A stretch of DNA of 64,000 bases from CAYVFC01 sp964450715 (GTDB lineage: Bacteria > Myxococcota_A > Polyangia > Polyangiales > JAFGIB01). The DNA is taken from the NCBI GenBank assembly GCA_964450715.1, contig CAYVFC010000001.1:62001-126000 (forward strand), written 5' to 3'. The position numbers and the translations under genes are program-made. Below are positions 20,330 through 29,062 of this stretch, piece after piece. Position 1 is the stretch's first letter; each line of letters begins with the position of its first letter. The notes beneath the pieces were generated by a model. It saw nothing but the letters and a program-made list of their open reading frames with translations, did no database searches and was not told the DNA's origin.

Positions 20330-22561
20330 CTATCCGACCTCGAGATGGGTCATCTCGTCGGTGATACCCGCCTCGTCTTCCGGATACTCGTATATGGGCA
20401 TGCGCGGCTCGGTCTCTCCCATAGAGTAGCCGTACAGGCTCTCGTACTCCGATACGTCTTCACCCAATGCCTCCAGCTGCAGCAAGTACTCGCTGATCGA
20501 CTTGGATTCGATAATGACCACCTTTCCCATCTTGGCGATGATGGGGCTGTGCGCGCGGGTGGGATCGTGGTCGAACTCCAGGATGCGGCGGCCGTAGCGG
20601 GTAATGCCGATCACCCGGTAGGTCAGGCTCTTGCCCACGCCCGGCAGGTTGAGAACGTTGCGGTCGGTGGCCAGAAAGGGCAGGTTCGCCTCCTCGGTGA
20701 TCTTTGCGATCATCCCCGGCGCTCTTTCGGGCTGCGAGGGAAGCTCCGTGATCTCCGGCAGGTATTTCTCGGGAACACGGCCCTTGTCCTTCTCCTCCAT
20801 CTGCTCTTGCATGGCCCGGGCATTGGTGGCGAAGTTGTGGTTGTTCTCCATGTACCCCTTGGTGGTGAAGGTGTAGTAGGGAAGCACGCCGACCGAGTTG
20901 AGCACCTGTCGGAGCTTGGCGGTGTGGCCTCGGCGCGAGGCGGCGGTGCTGAACACCTGCTGGTTGGCGACCAGCCAGCCCGCGGCCGCCAGTCGTTCGA
21001 TGGCCGCCTTTGACTCGGGCGTCACCTCCATCGGCGACTGGAAGTGGGTCTGGACGACGAACTGGCGAATGCCGATGCGGGAGGCCTTTTCCCGGAACGC
21101 GCGTAGCAGGTCGCCGAGCGCCGGGGTCACCCTTTGCGGCAGGTAGACCGGCAGGCGCGTACCCAGGCGCACCCGGACCATGGGCGCGTATTTGCCTCCG
21201 GCTGGGCGACGGGCATTGGCCTCGGCCTTGCGCTTCGCCATCTCGTACACGGCGTCCAGGATACGCTTCAAGGAGGTATCCGAGCTCATCAGCGCGTCGC
21301 CGCCCGTGATCAAGATATCCCTGATCTGTGCGTCGTTCTCGAAGTACGCCATCAGCTCGTCGAGCTTCTCCCAGAAGCTCTGCTTGGGTTTCAACGCATC
21401 GAGGTTGAAGTTGAGATTGCCGCGCTGGAACTCGTACATGCGCTGGCAGGAGGCGCACAGCCCGCCGCAGGCCCGGCCCATGGTGTCGGGGATGAGAATG
21501 GCGACCTCGGGGTAGCGGCGGTGGATGTTGTGGTGCGAGGGCAGGATCCAGCCCGCTGCGTTGGGCTTGCCCGGCTCGACCAGGTCCTCCTTTTCCCAGG
21601 CCACGATACGGCCGAACTCCTCGACCAGCTTCTGCGAGTAGATCACGTAGTCCCGGATGGCCATGTCGGCGCCGATGGCGAAATAGGGAACGCGTACGTG
21701 CAACAGCGACAGGTAGTATGGATTGACGAAGAAGGGGATGCTGGCCTTTTCGGCGCCGTACAGCACCTTCATCGTGTCGGGGTCGAGCGACCTGCCGAGC
21801 GCCTCGTTGAGCGCGTCGGCCGTGCGCACCGCGAAGCGCAGGTGAAACCTGCCGTCGCTCCACCACTCGAGCGCCCTCTCGAACTTGTCCTCGGGCGACA
21901 TCCCTTCGTCGAACCTGTAGCGGTCGCTCCGGACCTCGCCTCGGTCGATCTTGTCGATGATCAGCCTCAGGATGCGGTCGCGGTTCTCTTCCCTGAGCTT
22001 GATGATGCGCGGATCGAGACCCGAGGGGTAGCGGTCCATCCAGGCCTCGAGCCGGGCTCGCGAGGGAATGCGGCGCTCGCTCTCGCCCCTCAGCTGCCGA
22101 AACAGGTGGAGCATATCCTCGAAGAAGAAGGGCTTGGCGCCGCCCGTTCCGTAAGTGACCGCCAGCCAGATCAGCTTGATGGGATTGCTGACGGCGAGCT
22201 CGCCCCTGAGGTTGGGATCGACGAACTCGCGGCCCGCATGATCGATGTAGTCGAGGATGCGGATGGCGGCGTAATCGGACCAGCCGAGCTTCTCGAAGGT
22301 CTCGCGTCCGGCGTCCTTGCCCTGGTAATAAGTCAGGGCAGGCTCGTTGCCCTCTAGCAGACGCAGTATCCAATTCCTAACGCCGACCAGCGCCTCGGTC
22401 TCGTTGTGCGAGCCGCGCATGATCTCGTCGAGCTTGGGATTCTCCTTCAGCAGCTGCTTGAGTTCGTTGTGAGAGCGAACATTAATCCCGATCTTGTCCA
22501 GTTCGGTTATCTGCTGCATCTCGCGTCCCATCCCCGGCATGTTCGGCGTTCGTGAAAGCAC
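20330..22561 (-). CDS. KamA-type radical SAM protein with long N-terminal extension
   Basis: A 743-residue protein. The middle has the radical SAM cluster motif CGGLCASC (CxxxCxxC, about residue 365), then DILITGGDALMSSD, a hallmark of the lysine 2,3-aminomutase family. LGTRLPVYLPQRVTP, and VQTHFQSPMEVTPES with NQQVF, also match KamA. Lys644 in LPGVGKS occupies the position of the PLP-binding PGGGGK lysine. KamA proteins are usually about 400-470 residues; here about 300 helical residues precede the radical SAM core. It probably performs a 1,2-amino migration or a related PLP/SAM radical reaction on an unknown substrate. The listed start is GTG 22561; Met codons at 22540 and beyond are alternatives. 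Confidence 0.8.
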   Translation of the reverse strand: MLSRTPNMPGMGREMQQITELDKIGINVRSHNELKQLLKENPKLDEIMRGSHNETEALVGVRNWILRLLEGNEPALTYYQGKDAGRETFEKLGWSDYAAIRILDYIDHAGREFVDPNLRGELAVSNPIKLIWLAVTYGTGGAKPFFFEDMLHLFRQLRGESERRIPSRARLEAWMDRYPSGLDPRIIKLREENRDRILRLIIDKIDRGEVRSDRYRFDEGMSPEDKFERALEWWSDGRFHLRFAVRTADALNEALGRSLDPDTMKVLYGAEKASIPFFVNPYYLSLLHVRVPYFAIGADMAIRDYVIYSQKLVEEFGRIVAWEKEDLVEPGKPNAAGWILPSHHNIHRRYPEVAILIPDTMGRACGGLCASCQRMYEFQRGNLNFNLDALKPKQSFWEKLDELMAYFENDAQIRDILITGGDALMSSDTSLKRILDAVYEMAKRKAEANARRPAGGKYAPMVRVRLGTRLPVYLPQRVTPALGDLLRAFREKASRIGIRQFVVQTHFQSPMEVTPESKAAIERLAAAGWLVANQQVFSTAASRRGHTAKLRQVLNSVGVLPYYTFTTKGYMENNHNFATNARAMQEQMEEKDKGRVPEKYLPEITELPSQPERAPGMIAKITEEANLPFLATDRNVLNLPGVGKSLTYRVIGITRYGRRILEFDHDPTRAHSPIIAKMGKVVIIESKSISEYLLQLEALGEDVSEYESLYGYSMGETEPRMPIYEYPEDEAGITDEMTHLEVG

Positions 22562-22626
22562 CCCATAGGTACATTATATTACGAGAAGAGGGAACGGAAA
22601 GGGTTGTGTTAGACTCTCAGGGGTAG
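22562..22626. promoter_or_regulatory. Divergent promoter region between KamA-type gene and TPR membrane protein gene
   Basis: A 65-bp AT-rich gap unlike the GC-rich surroundings. On the minus strand ATTATA (22573-22578) reads as a perfect -10 TATAAT for the radical SAM gene; the spacing-compatible -35 hexamer is poor (TTTCCG). The same patch offers TATATT on the plus strand for the membrane protein gene. Transcription starts are inferred only from sequence. Confidence 0.4.
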
Positions 22627-24279
22627 ATGACGACACCGCACTTCCCGTGGCACCGCATTTCTCTCTTTCTGTCTCGTAAGGACTTTTTCGTCGTCTTGTC
22701 GCTGCTACTCGTCGCGGTAGCTTTCGTTCCCTTTCTTCACGGTAATTTCGTTTGGGACGACGTTCATCTGATCGAGAACAACCCGGCGATGCAGCGCGAC
22801 GACGGGTTTTACGCCATTCTCGGCCACGACCTGTGGGGACAAGCCACGGGGAAGCGAACGCAGCTCTACCATCCCCTGCCGATGTTGACGCTCTGGGCGC
22901 AGGCGCGTCTTACCGGTGTTCGCGTGGCGCCCCTGCGCTTTGGTAATTTGATACTCCACATCATCGCAGTCGCGCTCTTCGTTATCTGGCTCGAGCGTCG
23001 GAAGCTGCCGACCGGTCTCGCGCTGGCCGCCGGGCTGGTCGTGCTGGTCCATCCCAGCGTCACCGAGCCAGTGATGTGGTTGACCGGCCGTCACGACTCG
23101 TTGGCAGTCGTATGCGCCCTTTGCGGTCTTCTGCTCTGGACCGGGAGCGAAACGGAAGCGCTGGCCGGCCGTGCTTTCGGCGCCGGGCTGCTGTTCGCCG
23201 CCGCGTTTCTATGCAAAGAACAGTATATCGTATTGCCGGCGCTTCCGTTGTTGTGGACTTCTTCCCGACTCCTGCTGGAACGCTATCGCCCGCCTGTCTC
23301 TGGCTTATTCGCGATAGGGCTGATCTTCCTGCCGCTGATCGGCGTGATCGGGATCCGTACCGGCTTGCTGGGCATATCGCTCGGCGCCACGCAGGCCGGC
23401 GCACCGCTCGACGAGCAGGCGATCCATTTCGCCTCGGTAGTCGCACACTACACCGCGCAGTTGGCGAGCTTCGAAAACAGCCCGACCATCGCACCGTATC
23501 GCGCGCTGGCTCCGGAAGCCGCACTCGCCGTCTGGGCGCTACTGCTGCTGGCGAGCGTTGTGCTGGGTCGTCGCGTCGTACGAGGCGCCGCCCACGGTCG
23601 ACTCGCCTGGCAAGGATGGATTTGGTATCTGCTCGCGCTCGCGCCCCATGTCGTATCGGTGCCGAGCATCGGGCTTTATGGCAACCGATATGGGTATTTC
23701 GCGCTGTTCGGTCTGGCGGTCTGCGCCGCGTCGCTGGCGGCGAGCATACCGCTCGCCATGACCCCGGGGAGGCGCGCGCTCTATCTCTGTGTGCTGCTGT
23801 TCGCGTGCACCGGTTTGACCTTCAGGACCGGTAGAGAAGCGAGCCATTTCCGCTCCAATCTCGAGCTGTTCGGCGCTGACCTGGAACGTGACCCGGGCAA
23901 CGGGCACGCGCTATACCACTACGCTACCGCGGTGGTCCGCTCCGCAGGCTGCCGTGAGGCGCTGCCGCTCTTCATACGCGCCACCGAGCTCGCGCCGAGC
24001 TACAAGCGCCCGTGGCACAACGCGGCCGGTTGCGCGATAAACCTCGGACACGCCCGGATGGCCGTACGATTTGCGCGGCGCGCCGTCGAGCTGGCACCTC
24101 GCGATCCGGGCGCGCAATACAATCTCGGGTTATCGCTGCTTTCTATCGGCCAGCGAGAAGCCGGAGTCGCTCACCTGCAACGGGCCGTCCAGCTGTCGCC
24201 GGGATACGAGAGAGCAAGACGCCTGCTACGAAACCTACGGTCCGAGTCGCCCGCCGACCGGAACGAGAGGGTGCGATGA
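22627..24279 (+). CDS. TMTC-like GT-C fold membrane protein with C-terminal TPR repeats
   Basis: A 550-residue protein. About ten membrane helices come first. The loop after helix one reads GNFVWDDVHLIENN, the Asp-Asp motif expected at the catalytic site of GT-C glycosyltransferases and TMTC-like proteins. YHPLPMLTLWAQARLTG and WLTGRHD follow. Residues about 430-535 form roughly three TPR units (e.g. ALYHYATAVVRSAGCREALP; AVELAPRDPGAQYNLGLSLLS). It probably transfers a sugar from a lipid-linked donor to a protein or surface polymer; donor and acceptor are unknown. Its TGA overlaps the next gene's ATG (ATGA), indicating translational coupling. Confidence 0.75.
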   Translation: MTTPHFPWHRISLFLSRKDFFVVLSLLLVAVAFVPFLHGNFVWDDVHLIENNPAMQRDDGFYAILGHDLWGQATGKRTQLYHPLPMLTLWAQARLTGVRVAPLRFGNLILHIIAVALFVIWLERRKLPTGLALAAGLVVLVHPSVTEPVMWLTGRHDSLAVVCALCGLLLWTGSETEALAGRAFGAGLLFAAAFLCKEQYIVLPALPLLWTSSRLLLERYRPPVSGLFAIGLIFLPLIGVIGIRTGLLGISLGATQAGAPLDEQAIHFASVVAHYTAQLASFENSPTIAPYRALAPEAALAVWALLLLASVVLGRRVVRGAAHGRLAWQGWIWYLLALAPHVVSVPSIGLYGNRYGYFALFGLAVCAASLAASIPLAMTPGRRALYLCVLLFACTGLTFRTGREASHFRSNLELFGADLERDPGNGHALYHYATAVVRSAGCREALPLFIRATELAPSYKRPWHNAAGCAINLGHARMAVRFARRAVELAPRDPGAQYNLGLSLLSIGQREAGVAHLQRAVQLSPGYERARRLLRNLRSESPADRNERVR

Positions 24280-25427
24280 AGAAGGATACCCGGATCGAAG
24301 GCTATTCCCCGCTTTTCGTACTCTTGGCGACCGCGGTCTCCGGGTTGATCGCATACAGCTCCCAAATCAACGGCAGCGTTCCGTTAGCCGACGAAATACC
24401 CTATCTATGCGCGTTCAACGCCTTCGTGCAGGACGAGAACCCCTATCGCTGTGCACGCTTTTTCTATCCACCCGCGATGGCGGCGTCCGGGGGTTGGGTG
24501 CTCGAGAAGGGGTCTGTCGAAGCGACGCTGGCGGGGATGCGGTGGTTCTGTCTGATCTCGGCGATTTCTCTGGTGGTCTTTAGCGTGCAGCGCTTGTCCG
24601 CGTCGTGGCCGGTGCGCGCCGCCGCGGGTGCGGCCCTGATCGCGTTTGGCCCGGGGGTGCGCGAAGCGATGGCAGTCGGAAACATCAGTCCGATCGCGGT
24701 CGTCCTTTCGGTGTTCGCCCTGTCGATCTGGCCGCGCTGGCCGATCGCGGCGGGTCTTCTGTTGGGGACGGGAGTCTCGATCAAGCCGATAGCCGCAATG
24801 GCCATTCCCCTTCTCGCGGTTCATGGCGCTATTCATCGCACCAGAACCGCCTGGGTGGCGGGTGCCTGCGCGGCGGTGCTGGCTATCGTTTCGTGGCTAC
24901 CCTGGCTAGCGCTGCTACCCGATATGCTCGCTAGCGTTCCTGCACACGAGGGGGCCATACACAATATCTCCCTGCAACGTATAGCCGGGATACTGAAGGT
25001 GCCGTTCCCTGCCTACGTGGCCGCGGCCTGCGTCGGACTCGGATTCTGCGCCTACCTGAGCAGACGCGAGCTCTCCCCCTCGGCTTTGCTCGATGTTTGT
25101 ATCGCTGCGTGCCTCCTTTCTCTGCCCGTTGTTTGGGAACATACTTTCATCCTCGCCTATCCGATCGTCGCCGCTGCCGTGGCGAGGATGAGCGACAGGT
25201 TGCGCAGCGGCGCGCTTCCCCGCCGAAGAGCCGTAGCCGAGGCGTTGTGGGTTGGTGCAGCCGCCATATGGAGTCTGCAGACCGACGCACTGGGCGACTT
25301 GTCCGAATACCTGCCGCCGATGGCGTCGGTTGTGCTGTTGGCCGCCGGAGTGGCGTTACCCACCGTACTCGCCATCTACGCCGGCACCGAGAGGGGAAAG
25401 CAGGGCTTAATCGTCGACTCGGGGTAG
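24276..25427 (+). CDS. GT87/DUF2029-like polyprenol-linked glycosyltransferase
   Basis: A 383-residue polytopic membrane protein with about ten helices. After helix one the loop contains ADEIPYLCAFNAF and ENPYRCARFFYPP, followed by AVGNISPIAVVLS. This D..NPY..FxYPP..GN order resembles the GT87 (DUF2029) mannosyltransferase-like family. It probably uses a polyprenyl-phosphate sugar at the outer face of the membrane. The ATG at 24276 overlaps the preceding gene's stop by 4 bp, so the pair likely acts on the same glycan. Its C-terminal end borders a repeat-like intergenic stretch. Confidence 0.7.
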   Translation: MKKDTRIEGYSPLFVLLATAVSGLIAYSSQINGSVPLADEIPYLCAFNAFVQDENPYRCARFFYPPAMAASGGWVLEKGSVEATLAGMRWFCLISAISLVVFSVQRLSASWPVRAAAGAALIAFGPGVREAMAVGNISPIAVVLSVFALSIWPRWPIAAGLLLGTGVSIKPIAAMAIPLLAVHGAIHRTRTAWVAGACAAVLAIVSWLPWLALLPDMLASVPAHEGAIHNISLQRIAGILKVPFPAYVAAACVGLGFCAYLSRRELSPSALLDVCIAACLLSLPVVWEHTFILAYPIVAAAVARMSDRLRSGALPRRRAVAEALWVGAAAIWSLQTDALGDLSEYLPPMASVVLLAAGVALPTVLAIYAGTERGKQGLIVDSG

Positions 25428-25527
25428 GCGGTTACCCCACGCCTCCCGCTCGAAAATGCACCACGTTTCCTCGGTTCGGCGGAGCCACGTCCCGCATCGC
25501 CGCGCTCCGAAATATTCGGTCCGCATT
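25428..25527. repeat. Short convergent intergenic region containing a dispersed repeat end
   Basis: Positions 25501-25521 match 61967-61987 at 20 of 21 bases (CGCGCTCCGAAATA[TC]TCGGTC), the terminal part of a palindromic element downstream of the OYE gene. The remaining sequence here is only loosely similar, so this is probably a decayed copy of that repeat family. It sits between two convergent gene ends. Confidence 0.5.
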
Positions 25528-27618
25528 CTAAGGTGTGTTCTTGTAAGGACTGGGTAGCGGGGGGGCGTCGTCTTCGTCCGGAGGCGCGGGCGGCGTTTCC
25601 GGTTTCTTTTCTTCGGGGGGCGGCTCGGGCGCCTCATCTTTGGGAGGCGGCTCGGGCGCCTCGTCTTTAGGAGGCGGTTTTGACTCTTCGTTTTCGCTAG
25701 GGGAGACCTTCTCGGGCTCGTCCGCCGGGGCTCTATCTACGGGAGACGAGGGGGGCGACGGTTTCTTCTGGATCGATACCTGGGGCTCAAGGGCGACGTC
25801 GAACACCAGACTGTTGCCTTGGATGGGCTGTCGGATGACCGTATCGAAGTATCCATCCTTCACGAACTCCACCACCAGCTTGTGCCCCTGGCTGGCGCCC
25901 GGGCCCTGCCAGGTCAACGTGGTCGGCGTGTTACCCACCTCCAGCTCGTCGATGAAGACGGTGGCTCCGGGAGGCGTGGAACGCAAGGTGATCTCCACCG
26001 TAGGCTCGGAAGAGGCTTCCGCGCGATTTCTCCGGGTGCTGCGTGTTTCGGCAGCCTCCTTTTCCTCGAGCGGCGCTTGCTCCCGCGCCTCGGTCGTCTT
26101 CGGCCTGGCGGTATCCGGTCCCGCGGCCCGCGGTTCGACCGGTTTCGGTTCGGTCTCTACCCTTCGGGTCGTGCCCGGTTCGAGTTCTTGCGGCCGCGCT
26201 TCGGGAGACCGCGACCCGGTCGGGGTGACCGGTATTCGGTCGGGATCGGTCGGTTGTTGGAAAGAATCGACCGGTTGTTCGGAAGAAGTAGCCGGTTGTC
26301 CGAGGGAATCGGCCGGTTGCCCGGCTGGCGAGGCCGGTTCCGAGGGAAAGGTTTCGTTTTGATATACGACCGGCTCCATTAAAACCCCGGCGTCCGGCGA
26401 TTCCCCGCCGTCTAGTAAATAGACGGCGGCGGCCGCGAATCCCGCGATGATCACGGCCGCGAGACCCTGCCAGGCATGGCTGGAGCGCGCGGCGGGACGC
26501 GCGTGTACCGTTGTCTCGTCTTCGGGCGACAACCAGAGCTGTTGCGCGTCTACCGTTCCCGGTCCGCCGGTTTGCTCCGCGGGCGCCGGCGGAGGCTCGC
26601 GCCGCCGCTCCGGTAAAGGCGGGCTGGCCCGCCGGATAGCGGGCGACGACGGTGGGGCCGGCGCGGGGGAGGCGACGTGACCGGTCGACGTGGGTACGTG
26701 TCCGATCTTCAGCTCGATCGCCGCCTGTTTCAGCGCCTCGAGCAGATGGGTGATATCGCGAAAGCGCCCGTCCGGTTGCTTTGCGATACAGGTCATCACT
26801 ATTTGTTGCAGCGCCGCGGGTACCTCGGCGCGGGGATTGGCCACCTGCAGGGGCGGCGGCGCCTTGTTGACGTGGGCCAGCAGGATGTCCATGGGGTTGG
26901 GGTGGTCGAAGGGCACCTTTCCGACCAGCATCTGGTAGAGGATCACGCCCAGCGAGTAGATGTCGGCGCGGGCGTCCAGTCGCTGCCCCCGGACCTGTTC
27001 CGGCGCGATGTACTTGGGTGAGCCGGCTACCGTGCCCACCTGGGTGAGGTCCTCCTGCCTGTCCGACCGCAGCTTCTTGACCAGCCCGAAGTCCAGCAGC
27101 TTGACGAAGTCCTCGCCCCCCGAGTTCCGCTGCAGCACCACGTTGGACGGCTTCAGGTCGCGATGGATCACATCCTGCGCGTGTGCTTCCTGCAACGACT
27201 GGCAGATCTGTCGCGCGATCTCGATGACCCGCGCCGGATCGAGGTAACCCCGGGCGTGGATCAGGTCGCTCAGCGTCTGGCCCTCCAGATACTCCATGGC
27301 GATGTAGTAGACATCCTCGTCGCTTCCGTAGTCGAAGATGGTGACCGTGTGCGGGTTGCTGAGCCTCGCCAGCGTTTCGGCCTCCCGGAAGAAGCGCTGG
27401 TAGAACTCGGAGTCCTGGATATTGTCCATGCCGGGATCATCGACACTGGGGCTGAGCACCTTGAGCGCCACCGGGCGGCCCAGCGGCACCTGCTCGGCGC
27501 GGTAGACCTTCCCCATGGAACCGCGGGCAATGACCGAGAGAACCCGATACCGTCCGCTGATGACGTGGCCGATCAGCGGATCGCGCGTTTCTCCCGGCCG
27601 CGAGGGTGGATTGCGCAT
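25528..27618 (-). CDS. Transmembrane Ser/Thr protein kinase with PEGA domain
   Basis: A 696-residue Pkn-type kinase. The kinase domain (about 22-285) has ARGSMGKVYRAE, VALKVL, IHRDLKPSNV, LLDFGLVKK and GSPKYIAPEQ, all canonical. A Pro-rich juxtamembrane part leads to one membrane helix (about 385-402, GLAAVIIAGFAAAAVYLL). The extracytoplasmic half is a Pro/Thr/Glu-rich stalk with near-repeats of SxGQPADS, then a PEGA domain (about 545-615, STPPGATVFIDELEVGNTP), and a Pro/Glu/Lys tail repeating KDEAPEPPP. PEGA domains are thought to bind surface polysaccharide or protein, so it may sense the envelope. It is divergent from the Gly-rich lipoprotein gene. Confidence 0.92.
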   Translation of the reverse strand: MRNPPSRPGETRDPLIGHVISGRYRVLSVIARGSMGKVYRAEQVPLGRPVALKVLSPSVDDPGMDNIQDSEFYQRFFREAETLARLSNPHTVTIFDYGSDEDVYYIAMEYLEGQTLSDLIHARGYLDPARVIEIARQICQSLQEAHAQDVIHRDLKPSNVVLQRNSGGEDFVKLLDFGLVKKLRSDRQEDLTQVGTVAGSPKYIAPEQVRGQRLDARADIYSLGVILYQMLVGKVPFDHPNPMDILLAHVNKAPPPLQVANPRAEVPAALQQIVMTCIAKQPDGRFRDITHLLEALKQAAIELKIGHVPTSTGHVASPAPAPPSSPAIRRASPPLPERRREPPPAPAEQTGGPGTVDAQQLWLSPEDETTVHARPAARSSHAWQGLAAVIIAGFAAAAVYLLDGGESPDAGVLMEPVVYQNETFPSEPASPAGQPADSLGQPATSSEQPVDSFQQPTDPDRIPVTPTGSRSPEARPQELEPGTTRRVETEPKPVEPRAAGPDTARPKTTEAREQAPLEEKEAAETRSTRRNRAEASSEPTVEITLRSTPPGATVFIDELEVGNTPTTLTWQGPGASQGHKLVVEFVKDGYFDTVIRQPIQGNSLVFDVALEPQVSIQKKPSPPSSPVDRAPADEPEKVSPSENEESKPPPKDEAPEPPPKDEAPEPPPEEKKPETPPAPPDEDDAPPLPSPYKNTP

Positions 27619-27791
27619 GGCTCCGGTGGTGCCGTCCTGGATGATGATACCACCCCGCTGGTCCGACGGTTAGCGACCAGGTTCGCTTTCCGGTCGGGAT
27701 GGAACGCTTCGCGACGCACGATGGCTGATCCGATAGCGCAACTACGAAACGCCCCGGCTATACGCTAGACTGGTCCGAGCGGAGGGAAGCC

Positions 27792-28997
27792 ATGCGGATG
27801 CAGATGTGGGTGGCGGCAGCTGTTTCGGGCCTTATCGTCGCGGCGGCGGGCTGTAGCGAGGAAGGTGGAGGCGGTGAAACGGCGGGAGCAGGATCGGGCG
27901 GCGCCGGAGCGCAGGCCGGAACCGGCGGAGGTGCGGGCGCGTCAGGCGCGGGTACCGATGGCGGCGGGAGCGGCGGCGAAGCGGGCTCTGCGGGAGCCGG
28001 GGCCGGAACGGACGGTGAAGCGGGCGCTTCGGGCGCGGCCGGCGGAGACCGGGCCGGCACCGGGGGCGCAGGGGGCGAAACCGCCGGGGAGGGCGGAAGC
28101 GCAGGTGCGGGCGGAAGCGCAGGTGCGGCGGGTACCGCGGATTGCCCCATATTCCCAGCGGACAATCCCTGGAACACCGACGTCTCGGCATACCCGGTCC
28201 ACGCCAACTCCGACGCCTACATCGCGTCCATCGGAAGCGACGGGACCATGCACGCGGACTTCGGCACGGTCTGGCAGGGCGCGCCCAACGGCATCCCCTT
28301 CGCGGAGGTAGCTGCGAGCACACCTCGCGTCACGGTCGAGTTCGACTACGCGCCGGAGAGCGACCCCGGCCCCTATCCCATCCCGGCCGATCCGCCCATC
28401 GAGGGTGGTCCCGACGGCGACGGCGATCGCCATATCCTCATGCTGGATCGGGAGAGCTGCGTCCTGTACGAGCTATTCTACGCCTGGCCGCCGGGCGAGG
28501 GAGACAACCCCTTCGACGACAGCTGGTACGCCGGCTCCGGCGCCGTGTTCGATCTGCGCAGCAACGCCCTGCGCAACGACTACTGGACCTCGGCCGACGC
28601 GGCCGGGTTGCCCATTTTCCCCGGGCTGGTCCGCTACCAGGAGGCGGTGGAGGCGGGCGAGATCGCGCACGCGCTTCGCTTCACCGCCAGCCAGACCCAG
28701 CGAGCTTTCATCCACCCCGCCACCCATTTCGCCAGCAGCAGCACTGACGGGAATCACCCGCCCATGGGCCTGCGGCTGCGGATGAAGGCCGATTACGATA
28801 TCTCCGGTTTCTCGCCCGAGGTCCAGGTCATCCTGCGCGCGCTGAAGAAGTACGGCATGTTCCTGGCCGACAACGGCTCGGACTGGTTCCTGAGCGGGGC
28901 GCCGGATCCGCGCTGGAACGACGAGCACCTGCACGAGCTGCACGCGGTGCCAGGCTCGGCCTTCGAGGCAGTGGATACCGGTCCGCTCATCTACTAG
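27792..28997 (+). CDS. Gly/Ala-rich-linker lipoprotein with conserved extracellular domain
   Basis: A 401-residue lipoprotein. The signal ends in the lipobox VAAAGC (Cys about residue 21). A linker of about 95 residues consists of Gly, Ala, Ser, Glu and Thr, as in many myxobacterial surface lipoproteins. The C-terminal domain (about 120-401) starts CPIFPADNPWNTDVS and includes ESDPGPYPIPAD, DRHILMLDRESCVLYELF, SADAAGLPIFPGLVRY, THFASSSTDGNHPPMG and FLADNGSDWFLSG. Close relatives are common in actinobacterial secreted proteins; I know no function. GGAGGGAAG precedes the ATG. Confidence 0.75.
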   Translation: MRMQMWVAAAVSGLIVAAAGCSEEGGGGETAGAGSGGAGAQAGTGGGAGASGAGTDGGGSGGEAGSAGAGAGTDGEAGASGAAGGDRAGTGGAGGETAGEGGSAGAGGSAGAAGTADCPIFPADNPWNTDVSAYPVHANSDAYIASIGSDGTMHADFGTVWQGAPNGIPFAEVAASTPRVTVEFDYAPESDPGPYPIPADPPIEGGPDGDGDRHILMLDRESCVLYELFYAWPPGEGDNPFDDSWYAGSGAVFDLRSNALRNDYWTSADAAGLPIFPGLVRYQEAVEAGEIAHALRFTASQTQRAFIHPATHFASSSTDGNHPPMGLRLRMKADYDISGFSPEVQVILRALKKYGMFLADNGSDWFLSGAPDPRWNDEHLHELHAVPGSAFEAVDTGPLIY

Positions 28998-29062
28998 GTG
29001 GAAGGTCCCCTGCTACCTCTCTACGTCTAACGAAATCGAATAACTCGTTTAGGAGATCAACA

